A DNA stretch of 64,000 nucleotides from Craterostigma plantagineum (taxonomy: Eukaryota > Streptophyta > Magnoliopsida > Lamiales > Linderniaceae). The stretch lies in assembly GCA_027422505.1 (NCBI GenBank), contig JAPQWV010000050.1, positions 2,914,001 through 2,978,000 on the forward strand. The letters are read 5' to 3'. Both the position numbers and the translations under genes were made by a program. Under the pieces are notes generated by a model that ran no database searches, was not told the origin of the DNA, and saw only the letters and a list, made by a program, of their open reading frames with translations. The number at the start of each line of letters is the position of its first letter. The first letter of the stretch is position 1. Of the stretch, positions 21,776 through 31,337 are shown piece after piece.

Positions 21776-24700
21776 CTAGTTGGAGTCTCGAGCTAACAGG
21801 AAGCAGCTTGAAATTCCCAAGTTGAAGATGATATCTAATGAAGTGAGCATCAATTTCAATATGCTTCGTTCGCTCGTGGAACTTCGGGTTAATGCCAACT
21901 GAATAGCTGAGCGATTATCGCAGTAAATGATAGGAGCTGGTAATTTGAGATAGCCGAAATCTGAAAGTAGTTGTTTGAGCCAAAGTATTTCAGCAGCAAG
22001 AGATCCAATGGCCCGATATTCAGCCTCGTTGATGACCTTGACACCGTTGATTGCTTCTTTACCTTCCATGAGACTAACGAATGACCAATGAATGTACAAA
22101 ACCCAGTCACTGATTTTCGAGAATCCAAACATGTGCCCCAATCGGAATCTGAGAAACCTTTAATATGAATCGGAGAAGAGCATGGCATAAGCAGTCCTTG
22201 ACCTGGAGATCCTTTGAGATATCTAAGGAGGTGGTGAAGGGCAGCAAGATGAGAAGACCTTGGTTCCGACACAAATTGACTGAGCTTATTAACCGCCAAA
22301 CATATATCTTGTCTAGTGAAGGTCAAATACAGCAATCTTCCAATGATCTGTCTATATTGAGATGCATTTTCCAGCTTGTTCCCATCTGATGCGGTGAGCT
22401 TATTGCTGGGATTTAATTGTGTTGAGAGTGGCTTCGAGGCTAGATATCCTGTCTCTTCGAGCAGTTTGAGAGTGTAAAGCCACTGCGAAACATAGAGACC
22501 TTGATCTACTCGAGCGATTTCCAGCCCTAAAAAAAACTTAGAAGACCAAGATCCTTTAGCTTAAATTTTAGTTGTAAGAAAGATTTGACTTCATCGATAT
22601 CATCCATAGACGGACCGGCAATTACAATGTCATCAACGTAAACTAATAATGCTATAAAATGATCCCCTGACCCTTTAACGAACAAAGTATGATCAGAAGC
22701 AGTCTGATGAAAGCCAAATCCCGCATGGCCTCAGAGAACTTAGCGTTCCATTGTCTGGACGCCTGTTTTAACCACAAATGGACTTATGCAAAAGACAAAC
22801 CTTTTTACCGTTTGATGGACTTGAAGAAGTTTGATAACCTGGTGGGTAAATCCATGAAGACTTCTTCAAAAAGATCGCCGTTTAGAAACGCGTTGTTGAT
22901 GTCCAGCTGAAAAAGATGCCAATTTTGTGACGCGGCAAGTGACAAAAGAACCTTGACCGTAGTAGGTTTAGCAACCGGTGAGAACGTATCAATGTAGTCA
23001 ATTCCCTCACGTTGTTTGTAGCCTTTAGCTACCAACCTTGCCTTGAACCTCTCAACTTCCCCTGAATCATTGTATTTGACTTTATAGACCCATCTACAAC
23101 CTATGCATTTCTTGCCAATGGGTAGATCAGTCACAGTCCATGTTTTGTTCTCTTCCATAGCATTGATCTCCTCCTTCATGACTTGAATCCATTGTGGAAG
23201 ATGCATGGCTTCATGATAGAATCGAGGTTCTTGAATGACTGAAGTAGCTAGAACAAAAGATTTATAAGAATTAGATAAGTTGTTGTATGTAAAAGATTTA
23301 GACAAAGGATGAAGTACTGATTTGTTTTCACAAGCCGAATTGCAGTGAAAATCCTGAAGATAAGTGGGAACTTTGCTCTGTCTACTGATCTTCTGAGAGC
23401 TGGAATGGATTGGCTCTGTTCTGAAATTTCAGTAATTCAGTCTCAACTGCTAGATCAGAATTAACATTAGCAGTTGATTCATCCTCAGATACCATTTCTT
23501 GGTCATTGCTATCAACTAATGTTGCTCAATACTTGTGTAATCTGCAATGGACCCCTACAAACCATTCGAGCTAAAATTGATTATTGTTGCTATACAGTTC
23601 GGACTATCTATGGAGTCTTAGGCATCAAAATTTGGATGAGATGTAAGAGGGACCAAATCTGTAAATGATAACTCTGCATTGTGTCTGAAGCAGCCTTAGG
23701 TAAAACAATATGATCAAAAGGATCACTTGTTTTAGGAGAAAAATCATCCTTTTGACTAAAAGGGAAAACATTTCATCAAATATTACATCCCTCGAAACAA
23801 ATATTTCGTTGGTCTGGACATCTAACAATTTATACCACTTCATTCCATTAGGATAACCTAAAAATACACATTTTCTAGCTCTAGGTGCAAACTTATCTCT
23901 ATTTACATTGATGGTGGAAGCATAACAAAGGATCCAAATGCACGCAATAGATTGTAATTAATAGGTTTAGAACATGAGTTCATAAGGTGATTTATTGTTC
24001 AAAACAGGTGAAGGCAACCTATTTATAAGAAAAGTGGCAGTTAAACACATTCAGACCAAAAAGATTTAGATAAACCTGACTGAAAACGAAGTGCTCGGGC
24101 CACATTTAGCAAATGTTGGTACTTCCGTTCCACCACTGAATTTTGTTGCGGCGTATAGACGCAGCTAAACTAATGTAATATTCCTTTTGACTCTAATAGA
24201 TTGGCTAGCTCAAGTTCCTTCGCATTGTCAGAATGCATTGCTTTAATTTTGGTCTTGAAATGTGTCTCTACTAGCTTGAAGAAATACTTCATCATTGCTG
24301 CAACTTCAGACTTGTGTTTCATTAAAAATATCCATGTGAACCTACTATGATCATCCACAATTGTTAAGAAAAATCTATGATTGTTATAAGAAGGGGCGTG
24401 AAAAGGCCCCCATACATCACAATGGATTAAATCAAAGCAAGAAGAAGCAAAGTTATTTTCTGCCAAAAAAGGAAGTTTTCTTTGTTTAGCCTTTTGGCAT
24501 ATACTGCACAAATGAGGGGATCTCAAGTCTTTACAGCTCAGAACATTTGTCATCCTTTCTAACACTTTATAAGAAGGATGGCCAAGCCTATGATGCCATG
24601 TATCTATCAAAACTTTATTCAAGAAAACGGATGAAGAACTAGAAGTAGAAAATTCAGAAATATGTGGTGTCTTCAAGACATAAAGTCCCTCTTGAAGCCT

Positions 24701-24943
24701 ACCCTTGCCAATCAAAGTTTGCGACATGATATCCTGTACCAAAAACTGATCAGATAAGAACAAGATTTGGAAGTTCTTATTGGCCGTTAGACAAGATACC
24801 GATAATAGATTGAAATTAAACTCAGGAACATATAAAACATTATCGATTATCAGATCTTTATTTATCTTAATATCACCAGCCTTATAAGCTTGTATAGATG
24901 TCTTATTAGGTAAAAATATATCAGTGCATGCTATGTCATATAA
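21776..24943 (-). pseudogene. copia pol remnant: integrase, RT, RNase H
   Basis: Pre-integrase and integrase at about 24763-24170 read WHHRLGHPSYKVLERM, CSICQKAKQRKLPF, IHCDVWGPFHAPSY and TIVDDHSRFTWIFL, then MHSDNAKEL. RT at 23305-22805 reads [40 protein letters not shown] and LDINNAFLNGDLFEEVFM. RNase H at 22335-21889 reads FSDSDWGTCLDSRKSVTGFCTFIG and LVSWKVKKQSTVSRSS. The blocks are separated by stops and shifts in several frames. Motif order is normal for copia; no functional product is possible. Confidence 0.85.
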
Positions 24944-25287
24944 TGTAGAGTCAAAACTGAATAGTCATCGGCAGTTTCGAGGACGGTTAATGCCACTAAA
25001 CGTGGGAAGTTATTCATCAGTTAATATAAATCAATATTGTCGTAAAGAGCAATGTTGAGACAGATAGAGATAGCTTGTACGAGTGAGTAAAAAACAGAGA
25101 TAATACTCCGTAGATTTTTTTGATCTTGTAATCGGTAGAGAAAGATCAAGAGGGTGAGTGTGTAATCTCTGGAACGATCAATACAAGCGACGTGTTCTCC
25201 CGTGGACGTAGGATTCACATCGAATCCGAACCACGTAAAACTCCGTGTTCTTCGTCTATTTTTCTATTTTGTCGAAATTCCCCAACA
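24944..25287 (+). repeat. LTR-A, forward copy
   Basis: This is 344 bp with TG...CA ends. The U5 end contains CGTGGACGTAGGATTCACATC and CGAACCACGTAAAA, a motif pair I know from 3' ends of many plant copia LTRs. Confidence 0.85.
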
Positions 25288-25327
25288 AATGGTGCGGTGA
25301 GCGTGAAACGTCACGCGAGACGAAACG

Positions 25328-25489
25328 ATGGGTTCGACAAGATTTGGAGTTGATAACTTCATAGGCTCGAACAATCTCGGCCTGTGGAGGAAGCATCGGA
25401 TGGCGAGGAACATGCGTCCCAAGTACGTAAGGCCTTTCAATGAGGAGGTCGAGTTGGTGTTGGGAAGGAGCGTCAACATGAGACAGTAG
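25328..25489 (+). pseudogene. Short gag start, forward copy (53 codons)
   Basis: It reads MGSTRFGVDNFIGSNNLGLW then RKHRMARNMRPKYVRPFN and stops at TAG 25487-25489. F-x-V-x-x-F-x-G-x-N-x-x-L/F-W is the usual start of copia gag. This copy is cut off by LTR-B shortly after. Confidence 0.7.
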
Positions 25490-25506
25490 AGAGACGAGGC
25501 AAAAAT

Positions 25507-25852
25507 TGTGAAGGTCAAAACTAAAGTGACAGTTTCTACTTTGGATAAGAAGGAACGGTTACAGTTTATTGTGCGAAACTGCTTTTATCCATCTGTCCAC
25601 CATCAGAAAGAGAGAGAGGGTGCTTAGATCTAATCCATCGAGCGGTTTTCTTCTCTGGAAAGTTGATCGTAGAGAAAAGTTTGATACTCTGTAATATTGA
25701 GCGTAGAGTAGGGAAAAACTTTGTAATCGTGATCAATAAAAAGAAGAACTATCTCCGTGGACGTAGGATTCACATCGAATTCGAACCACATTAAATCCTC
25801 GTGTTCTTCGTTTTTCGTTCGTTTAATTTCTGCTTTGTCGAATTCCCCAACA
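25507..25852 (+). repeat. LTR-B, forward copy
   Basis: This 346-bp LTR shares the last about 110 bp design with LTR-A (CGTGGACGTAGG..., CGAACCACATTAAATCC, GTCGAATTCCCCAACA) but has an unrelated-looking U3 (TTTGGATAAGAAGGAACGG). It is a sister family to A. Confidence 0.85.
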
Positions 25853-25883
25853 AATGGTGCGGGAGTAGCAAGGAAGCATCATT

Positions 25884-26235
25884 TGTTGGGGAATTTCGAC
25901 AATATAGAAAAAATAGACGAAGAACACGGAATTTTACGTGGTTCGGATTCGATGTGAATCCTACGTCCACGGGAGAACACGTCGCTTGTATTGATCGTTC
26001 CAGAGATTACACACTCACCCTCTTGATCTTTCTCTACCGATTACAAGATCAAAAAAATCTACGGAGTATTATCTCTGTTTTTTCACTCACTCGTACAAGC
26101 TATCTTTATCTGTCTCAACATTGCTCTTCACGACAATATTGATTTATGAAGGCATTAACTGATGAATAACTTCCCACGTTTAGTGGCATTAACCGTGCTC
26201 GAAACTGCCGATGACTATTCAGTTTTGACTCTACA
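25884..26235 (-). repeat. LTR-A, reversed copy 1
   Basis: Reads TGTTGGGGAATTTCGACAAT...GACTCTACA on the plus strand. It is followed by ATTCTCCACCTC, which on the minus strand is a GAGGTGGAGAAT purine tract, so this is a 3' LTR of a minus-strand unit whose 5' LTR is 27082-27432. Confidence 0.85.
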
Positions 26236-26768
26236 ATTCTCCACCTCAAAACTGAATTCTTCTCGTCTCGTCATTCACCGGCAACTCCACCTCAAAAAAC
26301 TGATCAGCGCCTCATTGGATCTGGTATGTGCCTTGCCAGCACTGGCCTGCGCCTAGCCGGCTCCACCTCGTTGCCATGTTTGTCCATTCGACGAACTCCA
26401 CCATGGCTTCTCGACCTTCTAACTTAGCCGCTCTGCCCAGATCTGCTCTTTGTTGCTGCTGGCCTTTCACCGACGCTGTCTGGCCTACATGCCTTCGCTT
26501 CGGCCTTGCACACACGTCGCCTGGCCCGCCTGCCTTCGCTGCCTGCCCTCGCAACTACGCTTCCTAGCCTGGCAACCATGCCCGCCAACTTGCCAGGATT
26601 GCTCCGTTCGTCGCCGATCTCCTGGTCTGCGTGCTCACTTTGATGGTGCAGTCGGACCTCGCCGCCCGACCATGGTTCGGCTGCTTTCGGGTTCAGCCGA
26701 TCAACCCTTCCCGACGACTCTCACTCGCCGGCCCCAACCGGTACTCTCCGGCCGCTGTTGATTCCGTG

Positions 26769-27041
26769 TCAACGGTTAACACCTGTCAACCTAGTAACAG
26801 TCCTTCCTGCCTGTACCATCGACGATCTCGCCGACGAACTCGGGGCTTGAGACTTACAACATCTGTTTGCCTCGTCTCTCGACTGTCTCATGTTGACGCT
26901 CCTTCCCAACACCAACTCGACCTCCTCATTGAAAGGCCTTACGTACTTGGGACGCATGTTCCTCGCCATCCGATGCTTCCTCCACAGGCCGAGATTGTTC
27001 GAGCCTATGAAGTTATCAACTCCAAACCTTGTCGAACCCAT
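26769..27041 (-). CDS. 90-aa gag-like ORF, reversed copy 1
   Basis: MGSTRFGVDNFIGSNNLGLW continues to residue 53 as in the forward copy, then SRDEANRCCKSQAPSSSARS and a stop at codon 91. It starts 41 bp from the 5' LTR. The rest of gag is absent; the downstream 500 bp is GC-richer and without copia motifs. It may be a packaging remnant instead of a working gag. Confidence 0.5.
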   Translation of the reverse strand: MGSTRFGVDNFIGSNNLGLWRKHRMARNMRPKYVRPFNEEVELVLGRSVNMRQSRDEANRCCKSQAPSSSARSSMVQAGRTVTRLTGVNR

Positions 27042-27081
27042 CGTTTCGTCTCGCGTGACGTTCCACGCTCACCGCACCATT

Positions 27082-27432
27082 TGTTGGGGAATTTCGACAA
27101 AATAGAAAAATAGACGAAGAACACGGAATTTTACGTGGTTCGGATTCGATGTGAATCCTACGTCCACGGGAGAACACGTCGCTTGTATTGATCGTTCCAG
27201 AGATTACACACTCACCCTCTTGACCTTTCTCTACCGATTACAAGATCAAAAAAATCTACGGAGTATTATCTCTGTTTTTTCACTCACTCGTACAAGCTAT
27301 CTCTATCTGTCTCAACATTGCTCTTCACGACAATATTGATTTATGAAGGCATTAACTGATGAATAACTTCCCACGTTTAGTGGCATTAACCGTCCTCGAA
27401 ACTGCCGATGACTATTCAGTTTTGACTCTACA
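27082..27432 (-). repeat. LTR-A, reversed copy 2
   Basis: This 351-bp copy is nearly identical to 25884-26235. Together with it and the 846-bp interior it makes a 1549-bp minus-strand mini-element without flanking duplication (TCATT on one side, ATTCT on the other). Confidence 0.85.
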
Positions 27433-27446
27433 ATTCTTCACCTTGT

Positions 27447-27594
27447 TGACGCTCCTTCCCAACACCAACTCGACCTCCTCATTGAAAGGCCTTACGTACT
27501 TGGGACGCATGTTCCTCGCCATCCGATGCTTCCTCCACAGGCCGAGATTGTTCGAGCCTATGAAGTTATCAACTCCAAATCTTGTCGAACCCAT
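27447..27594 (-). pseudogene. Gag start fragment, reversed copy 2
   Basis: It has the same 50 residues as the other copies, then runs directly into the end of LTR-A at 27432 through a 14-bp joint. In minus-strand order it lies downstream of LTR-B (27635-27981), so it joins the B LTR to an A unit. Confidence 0.75.
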
Positions 27595-27634
27595 CGTTTC
27601 GTCTCGCGTGACGTTCCACGCTCACCGCACCATT

Positions 27635-27981
27635 TGTTGGGGAATTCGACGAAGCAGAAATTAAACGAACGAAAAACGAAGAACACGAGGATTTAACGTG
27701 GTTCGGATTCGATGTGAATCCTACGTCCACGGAAGATAGTTCTTCTTTTTATTGATCACGATTACAAAGTTTTTCCCTACTCTACGCTCAATATTACAGA
27801 GTATCAAACTTTTCTCTACGATCAACTTTCCAGAGAAGAAAACCGCTCGATGGATTAGATCTAAGCACCCTCTCTCTCTTTCTGATGGTGGACAGATGGA
27901 TAAAAGCAGTTTCGCACAATAAACTGTAACCGTTCCTTCTTATCCAAAGTAGAAACTGTCACTTTAGTTTTGACCTTCACA
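27635..27981 (-). repeat. LTR-B, reversed copy
   Basis: It starts TGTTGGGGAATTCGACGAAG and ends GACCTTCACA on the plus strand, 347 bp. It is the mirror of 25507-25852 with few differences and is followed by the same ATTCTCCACCTCAAA purine-tract complement used by LTR-A units. Confidence 0.85.
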
Positions 27982-28544
27982 ATTCTCCACCTCAAAGCTA
28001 AATTGAAGTTTCTTTCTCGGCCTGCCTTTTCAGCAATATCGTTGTCTGCTTCGTATGGTGGCGACCAACGATCAACAACGCATGGATCAATGTCAGAACT
28101 CCTGTCGCGCTGCTATCCCTCGCCCACACCTCTCCACCGCTACTCGTAAGCGGTGTTACAGACTACAATGTCGATACGATCGTGTCATCCACCGCCGTTG
28201 CTGTGCTTACCACTCTCACATGCGCTTGGCTTATCTCGCACGTCTGCTACTCAGCCTTGCGCGCCTTACTGGTTAGTTCCCACGCCTCGCAACGCTTGGC
28301 TGGTCTCGCACGCCTCGCAACGTTGCTCCAAATGCATGTTTGACCTAGCAACCGCACCCGCTCGCCTCGCAGGATTGCTCCGTTCGTCGCCGATCTCCTG
28401 GTCTGCGTGCTCGCTTTGATGGTGCAGTCGGACCTCGCCGCCCGACCATGGTTCGGCTGCTTTCGGGTTCAGCCGATCAACCCTTCCCGACGACTCTCGC
28501 TCGCCGGCCCCAACCGGTACTCTCCGGCCGCCGTTGACTCCGTG

Positions 28545-28817
28545 TCAACGGTTAACACCTGTCAACCTAGTAACAGTCCTTCCTGCCTGTACCATCGACG
28601 ATCTCGCCGACGAACTCGGGGCTTGAGACTTACAACATCTGTTTGCCTCGTCTCTCGACTGTCTCATGTTGACGCTCCTTCCCAACACCAACTCGACCTC
28701 CTCATTGAAAGGCCTTACGTACTTGGGACGCATGTTCCTCGCCATCCGATGCTTCCTCCACAGGCCGAGATTGTTCGAGCCTATGAAGTTATCAACTCCA
28801 AATCTTGTCGAACCCAT
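28545..28817 (-). CDS. 90-aa gag-like ORF, reversed copy 3
   Basis: The predicted protein is identical to that at 26769-27041 over all 90 residues, and DNA identity extends from about 28370 to 28857. Upstream on the minus strand it meets the terminal hairpin instead of a full LTR. Confidence 0.5.
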   Translation of the reverse strand: MGSTRFGVDNFIGSNNLGLWRKHRMARNMRPKYVRPFNEEVELVLGRSVNMRQSRDEANRCCKSQAPSSSARSSMVQAGRTVTRLTGVNR

Positions 28818-28857
28818 CGTTTCGTCTCGCGTGACGTTCCACGCTCACCGCACCATT

Positions 28858-28996
28858 TGTTGGGGAATTTCGACAAAATAGAAAAATAGACGAAGAACAC
28901 GGAATTTTACGTGGTTCGGATTCGATGTGAATCCTACGTCCACGTAAAATTCCGTGTTCTTCGTCTATTTTTCTATTTTGTCGAAATTCCCCAACA
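28858..28996. repeat. Perfect inverted repeat (57-bp arms, 25-bp loop) made from the LTR-A end
   Basis: TGTTGGGGAATTTCGACAAA... runs to ACGTGG at 28914, then a 25-bp loop, then CCACGT back to ...CCCCAACA at 28996. I compared the arms base by base and found no mismatch. The fold-back point is the ACGTGG/CCACG pair that normally brackets this loop in the LTR. It forms the outer terminus of the composite array. Confidence 0.95.
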
Positions 28997-30273
28997 TATA
29001 ATCTGAAAAACATAGACGAATCATGACATATATGACGTGATGCACCTGAATCCACCAACCATAGACTATCACCAGCCCTATTAGGAATATTGAACGCTAA
29101 GCAAAAACCTGGAGTTTCTGAACATGTTACACCATTTGAATGCATAGTTCCTGGGATTGGTTTACTTAAGAGGTGCTTCAAGTGTTGAATTTGATGGGAG
29201 TTAAGTTGGTGAAGAAAATCACTCGCAGGTGAAGGATCAGTATTTATGTTTCCTTGACCCAATGTTGGCATGGTCGCTGGCTCAGATGAGACTTGATTCG
29301 CCTTAGTTCTTGGCTTGAAACCTGGTGGATAACCATGGAGTTTGTAGTCTCAATTGTAGGCCCGACCTTGCTACAGTGGGCGCAAAAGGGCCTGCTACTC
29401 TCCTTCTTTTGTCCTGTGATCATGGCGCCTCTTGAATTCTCTAGAAATGTATTTGCTGGATTTTTGTTAATCAACATGGCCATGTCGCATCATATCAGTT
29501 GAGGAATTTGTGACATGTCGTTGTTTCTCTTCTTGGACAACAAGGGAGAAGACTCGATTGATATGGGCCAAAGGATCCATCATTAAGATTTGACTTTTCA
29601 CTTGATTGTAAGAGTCATTCAGCCCCATTAGAAAAGCCAAAACATATTATTGATCAAGAAATTCCCTTGTTCTGCACCTCGCCCGTACATTCTTGCACTT
29701 ACAAGTAACACAGCAACATGGAGGTCTGAAGTTATTCATTTCCTCCCACAATCCTTTCAGATTAGTGAAGTAGACAGCTACAGACGATTGATTCTGTTTC
29801 AGATTAGTCAAATCCTTCTTAATCTGAAATATTCGTGGCCAATTTGATTCTTGAAAGCGCTGTCTAAGATCATCCCAAATCTCCTTCGCTGATTCTGCAT
29901 AAAGAATACTTGCAGAAATCTCCCTCGAAACTGAGTTTAAAATCCAAGAAATAATGATATCATTGTTTCTTTTCCAGGGTTGATATCTTCGATCTTCTTT
30001 CCCAGGCTTAACGATCGTTCCATCTACGAAGCCCATCTTGCTCTCGACTGATAAAACGATGGTCATTGATCTTGCCCATGAAGCATAGTTATCTCCAGTG
30101 AGGGGTTGATGCACCAAAACCAAACACGTGTTATCCGAGTGGTGAAGATAATAGGGATTTAGCTGCTCATCTTGGAAGGAACCCATATCATCTTTATTTC
30201 CCTGATCTTGATTGCCCTTTTTTGGTGCTGATTCTATTGAATGCGTTTTGCACAGCTCTTTAGAATTGGCCAA
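28997..30273 (-). pseudogene. copia gag and protease remnant
   Basis: Gag starts near 30273 (MANSKELCKTHS...) and includes LNPYYLHHSDN, GDNYASWARSMTIVLSVESK and the later LYAESAKEIWDDLRQRFQES block, the copia capsid region. Frame breaks follow FTNLKGLWEEMNNF. Protease WLVDSGASRHICHDSSMFF lies at about 29080-29020. The reading breaks at 28996, where the composite array begins, and continues at 24943. Confidence 0.85.
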
Positions 30274-30389
30274 GAGTGATGTATCAAGAATGCTTGAGAG
30301 TTTCTTGAACTTATTGATAGGTTAAAGAGGAAGATGTTCTTAATTCTGATCTAAATCAAACTTTCAACAGCTTTAATGCTCTGATACCA

Positions 30390-30605
30390 TAATAAGAGAA
30401 TGATTTGCAGAACTTTGATGAGAGAAAGACGTAAATAGGAATTCTTTTTATTGAATGATTAAAAGCTTGATTACAGAGGTGATACAGTACTGGCTTATAT
30501 ATACAAATTAAGATACACATAACCTATATCACTAGGCCCAATACAACTGAATTAGTCCAATACAGAATAATCATATATATAACTTTATTAATCGTTGATC
30601 TAATA
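30390..30605 (-). repeat. 5' LTR of the TA-ended copia
   Basis: This 216-bp LTR lies next to the initiator-Met primer site (complement CTCTGATACCA at 30379-30389). Its outer edge abuts GGGCA, which in the uninterrupted gene formed part of the splice acceptor. Confidence 0.9.
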
Positions 30606-30660
30606 GGGCAGGCACGATTCTTCGCGCCAGGTAAAAAGCCAAGGCATTGGTAGACAGATA

Positions 30661-31045
30661 TTCAAGATGCCACCGAGGAAACGGTAGGCTATTGATTGAA
30701 AGAGGCAAAAGTTACTACATATCGATGTACTACTGTTAAAATATATTTAGGTTAGGATCGACTTCGATGTTACATGCCGTTGATCTACATCAATTTCGTT
30801 AAATAACCTCTTATCAATATCTGACCATAAAATCTCCATCTCCAACCTAAACCTGAGTGTTGATCTCACCTTAAGACAATAATACAGCTTAAGATAATGT
30901 TCTGCTCGTTATATACAAATCCCATAATTACAAATTCATATTCCCTAGCCAGGAAAGAGACCCTCATCAATTGTTGAACCTTTGTTGATTATACACCTAC
31001 TTCAAGGCTCAGAAATATAGTTGTATATGTTCCTTTGTTAACCAA
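30661..31045. other. Unassigned DNA downstream of the TPR pseudogene
   Basis: Probably the decayed 3' end of the TPR gene and flanking DNA. No further exon or repeat could be supported. Confidence 0.4.
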
Positions 31046-31337
31046 TTGAATGACTTACCCGGTTTTTCGTCTCTGGCTAGAAGGAAGAATTCCGTTAGAT
31101 GTTGCAGCAGCAGTTCTCTTCGAAGATATGAGCGCGGACGATCACAGAGCATCGACTGCTTCACGTTGTTGCTTTCGTTTCATGATTGGATCTTCAAGTG
31201 TTTCAACTTTATTAGAAGCTTCTTCCTTGTTTGCCTCCTCGCTTCAACAAAAAATGAATAAATGGCACATACGTCACTCATGCCAAGAAATATTAAATAG
31301 TCGTCTATATGTCGTAATGATTATATTAATATTATGA
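31046..31337 (+). other. Short unrecognised ORF region
   Basis: A plus-strand frame reads MTYPVFRLWLEGRIPLDVAA then AVLFEDMSADDHRAST for about 70 residues before turning low-complexity. The minus strand also has a readable stretch with an internal stop (KVETLEDPIMKRKQQREAVD). I cannot decide which, if either, derives from a gene. Its last 100 bp belong to the duplicated segment also seen at 54568. Confidence 0.25.

Larger units (their letters stand above)
24944..28996. mobile_element. Composite array of copia-like LTRs in both orientations, inserted as one unit
   Basis: The block is flanked by TATAA at 24939-24943 and 28997-29001, and removing it heals the host copia. Order on the plus strand is LTR-A forward, gag piece, LTR-B forward, 31-bp joint, LTR-A reversed, internal reversed, LTR-A reversed, gag piece reversed, LTR-B reversed, internal reversed, LTR-A terminal hairpin. 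LTR-A reads TGTAGAGTCAAAACTG...CCCCAACA and LTR-B TGTGAAGGTCAAAAC...CCCCAACA. The internal region has a primer-like AATGGTGCGGTGAGCG and a short gag start but no pol. I see no target duplications at the inner joints. Confidence 0.85.
21464..30605 (-). mobile_element. Ty1/copia LTR retrotransposon with TA...TA ends, degenerate, host of a composite insertion
   Basis: LTRs at 21464-21678 and 30390-30605 (215-216 bp) are flanked by GGGCA at 21459-21463 and 30606-30610. On the minus strand they read TATTAGATCAACG...TTATTA, so the ends are TA...TA rather than TG...CA. TGGTATCAGAGC follows the 5' LTR directly and GAGGGGAGGG precedes the 3' LTR. Order is gag, protease, integrase, RT, RNase H, which is copia order. 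Removing 24944-28996 joins the protease region to the pre-integrase region. The polyprotein has many stops and frame changes. Confidence 0.93.
19620..30660 (+). pseudogene. TPR-repeat protein pseudogene (probably plastid-type), interrupted by copia
   Basis: Exon-like blocks with GT/AG borders lie at 19620-19908 (MAGSLLRYYNIHPFLSSRSI, a plausible transit peptide), about 20188-20262 (DFEILRGLTQTL...LLAAKISDE), 20357-20450 (AVKVLLASRERLNKDE), 21114-21220 (KAYSDWGHISDTVSVYDQLI), 21313-21368 (GIILKENGSIGDAERMFIQ) and 30611-30655 (ARFFAPG then KALVDRYS). The YDQLISKYP, GIILKENG and AERMFIQARFFAP order fits a plant tetratricopeptide protein I recall as chloroplast-located. Breaks: frame change in LLAAK near 20240, another in the first bases of the 21114 block, RGY missing after PNDF, another shift near 30628. 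The central TPR part is missing or unrecognised. Confidence 0.65.

Noticed and set aside
25884..27432. A clean independent mini LTR element nested in the composite
   Set aside because: It has two LTRs, an interior and a purine tract, but no target duplication at its borders, so a separate insertion event is not supported.
26450..28889. Plus-strand ORFs of 100-160 codons in the composite array
   Set aside because: They are antisense to the gag starts and GC-richer interior, present in duplicate because the DNA is duplicated, and have no recognisable motif.
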